DNA of 7,651 nucleotides, from positions 1 to 7,651 of the forward strand of contig DRQI01000342.1 of the NCBI GenBank assembly GCA_011330545.1. Reading direction: 5' to 3'. The notes below the pieces were generated by a model. The model saw only the letters and a list, made by a program, of their open reading frames with translations. It had not been told where the DNA came from and did not search any database. This document shows, in pieces, positions 1 through 5,957 of the stretch. This stretch comes from Flavobacteriia bacterium (GTDB lineage Bacteria; Bacteroidota; Bacteroidia; Flavobacteriales; Flavobacteriaceae). Within the stretch, counting starts at the first letter, position 1. Each line of letters begins with the position of its first letter. The position numbers were made by a program, and so were the translations under genes.

Positions 1-347
1 ACATACTCACTATCTTCTTTCCAATTAAACAATTTGTTATTCTCAATGTAATTCTGTAATGAATTGTTATTTTTTAAATCTTGGAGAAACCGGTTGTCTA
101 TAAACTTTCTCTTCGGGTTGATATCTTCTGAAGTTGCCAAATGTTTTTTCTTGGCAATTTCTTGGTATTGCTCTGCTAAACTACGTATTTCAACCAATAA
201 ACTTAACAGAAGCACATATAAATCGTATACTTTTACAAGGCTGAATTTCAAAAATTTTTCTTCACTTTTGAGGTCATCGCTATTCGATTGAATAATGGCA
301 TATACAGATTGCATCACTTTTATCCTGATATGTCTTCTATTCAACAT
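1..347 (-). CDS. nusB: NusB-family transcription antitermination factor, N-terminal part (cut by window edge)
   Basis: Reading the minus strand from the ATG at 347-345 gives 115 full codons with no stop before the left edge. The protein begins MLNRRHIRIKVMQ and later has NPKRKFIDNRFLQDL and a C-terminal NKLFNWKEDSEYV. I recognise this as the start of the long (about 300-residue) NusB form found in Flavobacteriia, in which an N-terminal extension precedes the usual RNA-binding NusB domain; that domain would lie left of the window. NusB binds boxA RNA with NusE (S10) and supports antitermination on rRNA operons, acting in the cytoplasm. The gene is divergent from the ABC exporter and has a good promoter match 140-170 bases upstream. 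The assignment rests on remembered family sequence, since the diagnostic domain is not visible. Confidence 0.75.
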   Translation of the reverse strand, partial: MLNRRHIRIKVMQSVYAIIQSNSDDLKSEEKFLKFSLVKVYDLYVLLLSLLVEIRSLAEQYQEIAKKKHLATSEDINPKRKFIDNRFLQDLKNNNSLQNYIENNKLFNWKEDSEY

Positions 348-607
348 GCTAAACTTTATTAAATTATTAAACGATTCTATGTGTACACTGTAATCTTAAA
401 CTTGTATCTTCGTCAATTCAAAACACCAACTACTAAAAAGTATTTTAACTCTAAATTAGGAACCTATATGCTTCAAAAAATCGGGGCAAAGGTAAAGTTT
501 TTTTAGTGGTGGCAAAATATAAATTGTGAATCAATTAAGACATTTTTAACGATGGGAGGTTTTTCTTTCGTTTTAAATTTCTTACTATCGTAGAAAATAG
601 ATTTTTT
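348..607. other. Divergent spacer between nusB and the ABC exporter gene
   Basis: This 260-base AT-rich spacer contains the nusB promoter at 487-515. On the plus strand I find no good TAnnTTTG element for the ABC gene; the nearest imperfect forms are TAAATTG around 520-526 and TAGATTTT at 598-605, neither with a TTG at the right distance. A purine-rich GGGAGG at 554-559 resembles a Shine-Dalgarno sequence but lies about 48 bases before the exporter start and has no start codon at a useful distance. A 13-codon open frame (552-593, MGGFSFVLNFLLS) ends 14 bases before the exporter start codon. Confidence 0.5.
487..515 (-). promoter_or_regulatory. Bacteroidota-type promoter for nusB
   Basis: On the minus strand the bases TTG (515-513), an 18-base spacer and TACCTTTG (494-487) match the Bacteroidota sigma-ABfr consensus (TTG, about 19 bases, TAnnTTTG) exactly. 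Transcription would start near 480, leaving an untranslated leader of about 130 bases before the nusB ATG. No better match lies closer to the gene. This is inferred from sequence only. Confidence 0.6.
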
Positions 608-2368
608 TTGAAAGCATTACGTTATTTAAATAAGTTTTTTATAAAGTATAAATACAGATTAGCCATTGGTATACTATGTACGGTTATTGCTAGGATACTA
701 TCACTTTTTGCCCCTAGGCTTATCGGCAAATCTCTACATGTAGTAGAACAATATCTCGATGGAGAGGTTACCGATATCACAATTGTTAAACACAAACTAC
801 TCATTAATATTTTAATCATTTTAGGCACTGTATTACTCTCGGGCTTTTTTACTTTTTTAATGCGCCAAACCATTATCAATATGTCTCGGTACATTGAATT
901 TGACCTTAAAAATGAGATTTTTCAACAATATGAACGTTTATCCTTAAATTTTTACAAAAAAAACCGGACAGGCGATTTGATGAATAGGATAAGTGAAGAT
1001 GTAGGGAAGGTAAGAATGTATTTTGGCCCTGCTATCATGTACTCTATCAATATGATTACCCTTTTTGTCATTGTAATTTCATACATGCTGAAAATTGATG
1101 CCACCCTTACGCTTTACACCTTATTGCCACTACCTGTTTTGTCAATTTCTATCTATATTTTAAGTAGGGTTATCAATGAAAGAAGTAGGATTGTTCAAGA
1201 GTATTTATCAAAACTCACCACCTTTTCCCAAGAGTTTTTTTCGGGTATTAATGTTATCAAAGCCTATGGCATAGAAAGCTATTCTAATAAAAATTTTGTA
1301 CGGCTGGCAGATGAGAGCAAAGAAAAAAATATTTCGCTATACAAAGCACAGGCCTTATTTTTTCCGTTGATGATACTCTTGATAGGCGCTAGTAATATTT
1401 TAGTAATTTATGTTGGTGGAATGCGCTATATCAATGGGCAAATTGAAAGTTTTGGCGTCATTGCCGAATTTATCATTTATGTAAATATGCTCACTTGGCC
1501 GGTTGCCGTTGTAGGATGGGTAACTTCTATTATTCAACAAGCCGAAGCCTCACAAAAAAGGATTAATGAGTTTTTAAAAGTAACCCCCGAGATACAAAAC
1601 CAACAGGAAAACCCTACTGCCATAGAAGGCCGTATAGAATTTAAGAATGTTTCACTTACTTATGACGATACACATATTACGGCTTTAAAAAATATCAGTT
1701 TTACCGTTACAAAAGGCAGTACAATAGCTATCTTAGGAAAAACCGGTTCGGGCAAATCGAGTATCGCAAACTTAATAGCCAGGCTTTATGACGTTAGCAA
1801 AGGTGAAATTTTAATTGATGGCAAGCCCATTACAAAAATAAACTTAACCAGCTTACGCAATAGCATAGGCTTTGTGCCGCAAGAAGCCTTTTTATTTTCT
1901 GATACCATCAAGAATAATATCAAATTCGGCAATGAAGAAGCTGTAGAAGAAGTGATTAAAAATGCCGCCAAAAATGCACATATCCATCATAATATAGAAC
2001 AATTCAACAATGGCTATGAAACTTTTGTCGGCGAACGCGGCGTTACCCTTTCGGGAGGGCAAAAGCAACGGATTTCAATTGCCAGAGCCATTATAAAAGA
2101 ACCTAAAATACTTATTTTTGACGATTGTTTATCGGCTGTTGACACCGAAACCGAAGAAGTGATTCTCAATAACCTGAATATCATTAGCAAAGGCAAAACC
2201 ACACTTATTATCAGCCATCGCGTTTCATCTACAAAAAATGCCGATTTTATTATAGTACTCGATAAAGGCGAAATTATTCAAAAAGGCAAGCCCGATGAAT
2301 TAATCAATCAACCCGGATTTTACCAAAACCTTTACAATCAGCAATTTACAGAGCAAATAATAGATTAA
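608..2368 (+). CDS. ABC exporter half-transporter (MdlB/MsbA-like, membrane domain fused to ATPase)
   Basis: The 586-residue protein has the normal size and order of a type I ABC exporter half-transporter. An N-terminal membrane domain (about 1-310, hydrophobic stretches near 15-37, 66-86, 140-187, 250-272 and 283-305) is followed by a nucleotide-binding domain from about 342. Visible motifs are Walker A GKTGSGKS (377-384), Q-loop Q425, signature LSGGQ (481-485), Walker B ILIFDD (501-506), D-loop SAVD (509-512) and the H-loop histidine H537. The substrate cannot be told from sequence; lipids, peptides and drugs are all exported by relatives. The start is TTG at 608: it gives MKALRYLNKF, the N-terminus I expect for flavobacterial relatives, and no in-frame ATG lies between it and the stop at 536-538. 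Walker B ends in DD rather than DE, so this subunit's own catalytic base is altered, as in one half of asymmetric exporters. It would work as a homodimer or pair with a partner not seen here. Confidence 0.92.
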   Translation: MKALRYLNKFFIKYKYRLAIGILCTVIARILSLFAPRLIGKSLHVVEQYLDGEVTDITIVKHKLLINILIILGTVLLSGFFTFLMRQTIINMSRYIEFDLKNEIFQQYERLSLNFYKKNRTGDLMNRISEDVGKVRMYFGPAIMYSINMITLFVIVISYMLKIDATLTLYTLLPLPVLSISIYILSRVINERSRIVQEYLSKLTTFSQEFFSGINVIKAYGIESYSNKNFVRLADESKEKNISLYKAQALFFPLMILLIGASNILVIYVGGMRYINGQIESFGVIAEFIIYVNMLTWPVAVVGWVTSIIQQAEASQKRINEFLKVTPEIQNQQENPTAIEGRIEFKNVSLTYDDTHITALKNISFTVTKGSTIAILGKTGSGKSSIANLIARLYDVSKGEILIDGKPITKINLTSLRNSIGFVPQEAFLFSDTIKNNIKFGNEEAVEEVIKNAAKNAHIHHNIEQFNNGYETFVGERGVTLSGGQKQRISIARAIIKEPKILIFDDCLSAVDTETEEVILNNLNIISKGKTTLIISHRVSSTKNADFIIVLDKGEIIQKGKPDELINQPGFYQNLYNQQFTEQIID

Positions 2369-2387
2369 AAAAGAATAACTTTTAAAA

Positions 2388-2424
2388 GAAAATAAATAAA
2401 TTATTGTTCAATTCATTTATTTTT
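2388..2424 (+). terminator. AT-only hairpin after the ABC exporter gene, possible weak terminator
   Basis: Bases 2390-2402 (AAATAAATAAATT) pair with 2410-2422 (AATTCATTTATTT) with one mismatch and a 7-base loop (2403-2409), and a T run follows. The stem contains no G-C pair, so it is weak for a rho-independent terminator. It begins 20 bases after the exporter stop codon. Its loop contains the TTG of the next gene's promoter. Confidence 0.35.
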
Positions 2425-2433
2425 ATAGATTTG
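2404..2433 (+). promoter_or_regulatory. Bacteroidota-type promoter for the PUR-domain gene
   Basis: TTG at 2404-2406, a 19-base spacer and TAGATTTG at 2426-2433 match the Bacteroidota consensus perfectly. Transcription would begin near 2440, giving a leader of about 35 bases before the ATG at 2475. This also rules out the in-frame GTG at 2433 as the start codon, because it forms the last base of the -7 element and would lie upstream of the transcript. Confidence 0.7.
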
Positions 2434-2474
2434 TGTCATATACAAAACCAAAATTATTAAAAGTTAAGATTATT

Positions 2475-2849
2475 ATGGGCGAAAAAGAATATATAGAACA
2501 AGAAGAAATCTTTTCTCAAGTTTTAAGAGCCGGACGAAGAACTTATTTTTTTGATGTAAGGGCAACCAAAGCAGGTGATTATTACCTAACCGTTACAGAG
2601 AGTAAAAAATTTACACACGATGATGGTTCATTTCATTATAAGAAACACAAAATATATTTATACAAAGAAGATTTTAGAGAATTTAATGAAATGCTTTCAA
2701 AAGCAACCGAGTATATCATAAAAGAAAAAGGGGAAGAAGTAATTTCTGACCGCCATCAAAAAGACTATCAACGCCCTAGTGAAGTAGGTGCAGAAGAAAC
2801 AAAATCTTCTACTGATAGTTTTACAGATATCGATTTTGACGATATTTAA
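2475..2849 (+). CDS. PUR-family (DUF3276) DNA/RNA-binding protein
   Basis: The 124-residue protein carries a single PUR repeat (about residues 8-85) with the conserved core EIFSQVLRAGRRTYFFDVRA, followed by YYLTVTESKK and HKIYLYKEDF, and an acidic, serine-rich tail ending FTDIDFDDI. Bacteroidota DUF3276 proteins adopt the PUR-alpha fold, bind single-stranded DNA or RNA and act as dimers; the Borrelia relative BpuR is a nucleic-acid-binding regulator. The specific target in this organism is unknown. I chose the ATG at 2475 because MGEKEYIEQEEIFS matches the family start and the upstream GTG lies inside the promoter. The gene has its own promoter and is closed by a strong terminator, so it is probably a single-gene unit, although readthrough from the exporter gene is possible. 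Confidence 0.88.
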   Translation: MGEKEYIEQEEIFSQVLRAGRRTYFFDVRATKAGDYYLTVTESKKFTHDDGSFHYKKHKIYLYKEDFREFNEMLSKATEYIIKEKGEEVISDRHQKDYQRPSEVGAEETKSSTDSFTDIDFDDI

Positions 2850-2868
2850 GATTTAACTAATTCAAAAT

Positions 2869-2910
2869 AAAAACCGTTTGCCTTATACATTTAGGTTGAA
2901 CGGTTTTTTT
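2869..2910 (+). terminator. Rho-independent terminator of the PUR-domain gene
   Basis: AAACCGTT (2871-2878) pairs perfectly with AACGGTTT (2899-2906), extended by two outer A-T pairs and inner CCT/AGG pairing (2881-2883 with 2893-2895). A run of seven T follows (2904-2910). It starts about 20 bases after the stop codon at 2849. The A run on the 5' side means it could also work weakly in the other direction. Confidence 0.85.
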
Positions 2911-3071
2911 GTACCTTTACTTCAAAATAATTTGTACCGTCCTTTACATTTATTTAGCTTTTTTAACACAAAATATTTTAGTAACTCTATACAGTATTCT
3001 CAGTTGAATTGTCATCCTATAAAAGAATCGTTAATTGAATGTCCCACACGGCAAAACCATAACTAACACAA

Positions 3072-5597
3072 ATGAAACGAATAATTATCCTTTTGGCTTT
3101 CTTTAGCCTTACTTCCGTCATCGCACAACAAAAAATAGGCCTAAACTATTACTTACCTCAAACAACTTATAACCCTAAAATTCCGACTCCTGAAAGTGTA
3201 TTAGGCTTTCAAGTCGGCAAATGGCATGTGTCACATGACAAACTTGTACAATATATGTATGCCTTGGCAAATGCCTCTGACAGGGTAAGCATAGAAAACC
3301 GAGGTAAAACCTATGAAGACAGGCCTTTGTTATTATTGACAATTACCTCACCTGAAAATCAGCAACATTTAGAAGCCATCAGAAAAGAGCATTTGAAATT
3401 ATCAGATGCCTCACAATCTTCTTCGGTAGCTATCAGTTCAATGCCCTTAGTTATCTATCAAGGGTTCTCCATCCATGGCAATGAAGCCAGTGGTGCCAAT
3501 GCCGCCTTACTCGTTGCTTATTATTTGGCTGCTGCCGAAAATGACGAAGTCAACGAGTTGTTAAATACCACAATTATCTTGTTTGACCCTACCTATAATC
3601 CTGACGGAATGCAACGCTTTTCTTCTTGGGTAAACGAACATAAAAACCAACACCTCACCAGTGATAATAATGATAGGGAATACAATGAAGCATGGCCTAG
3701 GGGAAGAACAAACCACTATTGGTTTGATATGAATAGAGATTGGCTGGTATCACAATTGCCGGAATCACAAGCCCGCATTAAAAGTTTTCATCAATGGAAG
3801 CCTAATATTTTAACCGACCACCACGAAATGGGTACCAATGCCACCTATTTTTTCCAACCGGGCATCCCATCGAGAACCCATCCTTTAACACCAAAATTAA
3901 ATCAAGAGCTCACCAGTAAAATTGGCGAATATCACGCCAAAGCCTTAGATAAAATTGGCTCGCTCTATTATACCAAAGAAAGTTTTGACGACTTTTATTA
4001 CGGCAAAGGCTCCACATTTCCTGATATTAATGGCGGTATTGGCATTTTGTTTGAACAAGCCAGTGCCCGGGGCCATATACAACAAAGTGCAAATGGTACC
4101 ATTACCTTTCCTTTCGCCATTCGCAATCATGTAACCACTGCCCTGTCTACTTTAAAAGCAGGTAAAGAATTGCGCACACAACTTCTTGAATATCAGCGTA
4201 ATTTCTATAAAAATACACAAAAAGAAATAGCAAAAGATAAAAATAAAGGTATTGTATTTGGCGATGCCGCCGATAAAAATAAAACCTATCAGTTTGCGGC
4301 GATGTTACAACGGCAGCATATACACTTTAACAAATTAAAATCGGCTCTAAAAATTAACGGAAAACGGTTCTCAGCTAACGATAGCTACATCATTCCTGAA
4401 AATCAACCCAATTACAGAATGGTCAAAGCCATGTTTGAAAAACGTACTTCTTTTAAAGACAGTTTGTTCTACGATGTATCGGCATGGACATTGCCACTTG
4501 CTTTTGATTTAGATTACGGCTATACTACAACCACTGCATCAATAGGTAATGAAGTAACTACGCTTGCCCCTCCTAAAGGCACTGTAACCGCCAAAAGCAA
4601 CTATGCCTATTTACTTGAATGGAACGATTATAATGCGCCAAAAACCCTCTATGGAATTCTTGACAAAGGCCTACGCGCCAAAGTGGCCATGAAACCTTTT
4701 ACCCTACAAGGAAAAAATTACGATTATGGCACCATAATGATTCCGGTTCAAAATCAAAATCGAACGAATGATGACATCTATAAGGCACTAAAAAATATAG
4801 CCGAAAATAGCGGAGTTACCATCAACGCCGTAACTACAGGATTAACTACTAAAGGCATTAATTTGGGCAGTTCAAATTTTATGACACTTCAAAAGCCGAA
4901 GGTAGCGGTATTGGTAGGCGATGGTATTACATCGTATGATGCCGGGGAAGTTTGGCACCTCTTGGATACCCGATATGCCATGCCGGTTACCAAATTAGAC
5001 ACTAAAAATTTAAGCAGTATGGATTTGCGTAAATATACAGCTATTATTATGCCTAATACTACGGGCAATACCCTTAATGCCGCAACCGAAAATTTAAAAA
5101 CTTTTGTAAAAAATGGCGGTATACTCATTGGCTATAGAAATAGTTTGAAATGGTTAAACAGCCAATCGTTTATCAAACTGAGTTTCAAAAAAGTAAAACC
5201 AAAAACTGCGAATATTACCTTTGGCCAACGTCAAGATTTTAGGGGTGCACAAGTCATTGGCGGTGCCATTTTCGAAGCCAATATTGACAGGAGCCACCCT
5301 ATTAACTTCGGATACCACCACAACAAAATAGCTTTGTTTAGAAATACAACCTTGTTTGTAAAAACAGACAGTGTCAGTAATTACAAGTATCCGATACGGT
5401 ATACCGATAAACCATTGTTAAGCGGTTATATCTCAAAAGAAAACCTAAAAGCTATTAGCGGTACACTTCCTTTTAAAACGGAAAAGTTGGGCAACGGAAA
5501 AGTTGTAGTATTTACTGATAATACCAATTTCAGGGCCTTTTGGTATGGTACTAATAAATTGATGATGAATGCTATTTTCTTTGGAAAATTTATGTAG
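3072..5597 (+). CDS. Secreted M14-family zinc carboxypeptidase
   Basis: The 841-residue protein starts with a signal peptide (MKR, then a hydrophobic core, likely cut after VIA at residue 18), so it is exported to the periplasm or beyond. The M14 zinc peptidase domain covers about 50-370. The HxxE motif is H135 and E138 in GFSIHGNEASG. The third zinc ligand is probably H251 in TDHHEMG. N221-R222 in DMNRDW match the substrate-carboxylate-binding pair, and the catalytic glutamate is E328 in GILFEQ. All active-site residues are therefore present and the enzyme should hydrolyse C-terminal residues of peptides; its substrate is unknown. A C-terminal region (about 608-690, KVAVLVGDG...TFVKNGGILIGY) resembles a class I glutamine-amidotransferase/DJ-1-like fold. 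I see no type IX secretion sorting domain at the C-terminus. The gene stands alone, bounded by a terminator upstream and a long spacer downstream. Confidence 0.9.
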   Translation: MKRIIILLAFFSLTSVIAQQKIGLNYYLPQTTYNPKIPTPESVLGFQVGKWHVSHDKLVQYMYALANASDRVSIENRGKTYEDRPLLLLTITSPENQQHLEAIRKEHLKLSDASQSSSVAISSMPLVIYQGFSIHGNEASGANAALLVAYYLAAAENDEVNELLNTTIILFDPTYNPDGMQRFSSWVNEHKNQHLTSDNNDREYNEAWPRGRTNHYWFDMNRDWLVSQLPESQARIKSFHQWKPNILTDHHEMGTNATYFFQPGIPSRTHPLTPKLNQELTSKIGEYHAKALDKIGSLYYTKESFDDFYYGKGSTFPDINGGIGILFEQASARGHIQQSANGTITFPFAIRNHVTTALSTLKAGKELRTQLLEYQRNFYKNTQKEIAKDKNKGIVFGDAADKNKTYQFAAMLQRQHIHFNKLKSALKINGKRFSANDSYIIPENQPNYRMVKAMFEKRTSFKDSLFYDVSAWTLPLAFDLDYGYTTTTASIGNEVTTLAPPKGTVTAKSNYAYLLEWNDYNAPKTLYGILDKGLRAKVAMKPFTLQGKNYDYGTIMIPVQNQNRTNDDIYKALKNIAENSGVTINAVTTGLTTKGINLGSSNFMTLQKPKVAVLVGDGITSYDAGEVWHLLDTRYAMPVTKLDTKNLSSMDLRKYTAIIMPNTTGNTLNAATENLKTFVKNGGILIGYRNSLKWLNSQSFIKLSFKKVKPKTANITFGQRQDFRGAQVIGGAIFEANIDRSHPINFGYHHNKIALFRNTTLFVKTDSVSNYKYPIRYTDKPLLSGYISKENLKAISGTLPFKTEKLGNGKVVVFTDNTNFRAFWYGTNKLMMNAIFFGKFM

Positions 5598-5622
5598 CTG
5601 CTATCAAAATAAGTAAAAAACA

Positions 5623-5662
5623 CACCTTCAAGAAGGTGGCTTTGAAAAGCCCCTAAAAGGGC
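5623..5662. repeat. Three adjacent short hairpins
   Basis: CACCTTC (5623-5629) pairs with GAAGGTG (5632-5638). GCTTT (5639-5643) pairs with AAAGC (5646-5650). GCCC (5649-5652) pairs with GGGC (5659-5662). They follow each other with almost no gap, the last two sharing two bases. No T run follows, so they are not ordinary terminators. They begin 25 bases after the carboxypeptidase stop codon and may stabilise the 3' end of its message or be part of a repeat element. Confidence 0.5.
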
Positions 5663-5698
5663 AATGAGTAACAGTAGTAAAAAATTGAACCACTCAAA

Positions 5699-5731
5699 AG
5701 ACCTGTCAGGTTTTAAAAACCTGACAGGTCT
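5699..5731. repeat. Perfect palindrome with 16-base arms
   Basis: AGACCTGTCAGGTTTT (5699-5714) and AAAACCTGACAGGTCT (5716-5731) are exact reverse complements separated by a single A. No T tract follows on the plus strand, only A-rich sequence. Palindromes of this type (ACCTGTCAGG arms around a T/A centre) are familiar to me from intergenic regions of Bacteroidota genomes and are probably a dispersed repeat. That recollection was not checked. Extrusion as a cruciform or folding in RNA are both possible. Confidence 0.75.
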
Positions 5732-5759
5732 AAAAAATAGGCAAAGCCAATATAACGCC

Positions 5760-5785
5760 ACCACCGGCTAAGCAAGTGGTTTTTT
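5760..5785 (+). terminator. Possible terminator for the carboxypeptidase gene
   Basis: ACCAC (5760-5764) pairs with GTGGT (5776-5780), with a further GC/GC pair possible inside the loop (5767-5768 with 5772-5773). A run of six T (5780-5785) follows. The stem is short and lies about 165 bases after the stop codon, so it may be a secondary or backup terminator. Confidence 0.5.
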
Positions 5786-5792
5786 AAAGTGA

Positions 5793-5842
5793 AATAAAAC
5801 CTTATAGCTTATACAGTTGGATAAAAGCTATAAGGTTTTGTT
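5793..5842. terminator. Bidirectional terminator hairpin between convergent genes
   Basis: AAAACCTTATAGCTT (5796-5810) and AAGCTATAAGGTTTT (5825-5839) are perfect reverse complements with a 14-base loop, and A-T pairs at 5793-5794/5841-5842 extend the stem. The T run of the 3' arm on each strand makes it able to end transcripts from both sides: the carboxypeptidase message on the plus strand and the sucC message on the minus strand, the latter about 115 bases past its stop codon. Confidence 0.7.
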
Positions 5843-5863
5843 ATAATCTTAAAAATTCTTCAA

Positions 5864-5916
5864 GGCATAACTGTTGTTATACAGGCCAAATCTTCTTGCC
5901 TGCCAAAGCGGAAGGC
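5864..5916. repeat. Two imperfect hairpins just past the sucC stop
   Basis: ATAAC (5867-5871) pairs with GTTAT (5876-5880), and GGC/GCC (5864-5866 with 5885-5887) extend it across a bulge. A second hairpin pairs GCCTGCC (5898-5904) with GGAAGGC (5910-5916) with one mismatch. The second, with its GCCTGCC core, is more GC-rich than its surroundings and could be a degenerate copy of a dispersed repeat. Neither has a T tail. Confidence 0.35.
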
Positions 5917-5957
5917 GTATAAGGATGATTCCCTTTTCACCTAGAACAAAAGAATTC

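Larger units (their letters stand above)
5598..5957. other. Convergent spacer dense in inverted repeats
   Basis: These 360 bases between the carboxypeptidase stop and the sucC stop contain no credible gene. They hold at least eight inverted repeats between 5623 and 5916: three short ones end to end (5623-5662), a perfect palindrome (5699-5731), a T-tailed hairpin (5760-5785), a long bidirectional hairpin (5793-5842), and two near sucC (5864-5887 and 5898-5916). Open frames that enter the region from either side do not resemble proteins I know. It is best read as transcription-ending structures plus intergenic palindromic repeat sequence. Confidence 0.7.

Noticed and set aside
64..291. Plus-strand open frame of 75 codons
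   Set aside because: It lies antisense inside the nusB reading frame and resembles no known protein.
554..559. GGGAGG as a Shine-Dalgarno site for the exporter gene
   Set aside because: It is about 48 bases from the TTG start, too far for ribosome binding, and Bacteroidota rarely rely on such sites.
2909..2934. Possible promoter for the carboxypeptidase (TTG 2909-2911, 16 bases, TAATTTG 2928-2934)
   Set aside because: The -7 element is one base short, the spacer is below the usual range, and the TTG overlaps the end of the terminator T run. It is too weak to annotate, though no better candidate is seen.
2878..3066. Plus-strand open frame of 62 codons between the PUR gene and the carboxypeptidase
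   Set aside because: It starts with TTG inside the terminator hairpin and the product looks like random AT-rich translation.
5426..5764. Minus-strand open frame of 112 codons
   Set aside because: It runs from the palindromic spacer into the antisense of the carboxypeptidase gene. The RFLKPDRS stretch is only a translation of the palindrome.
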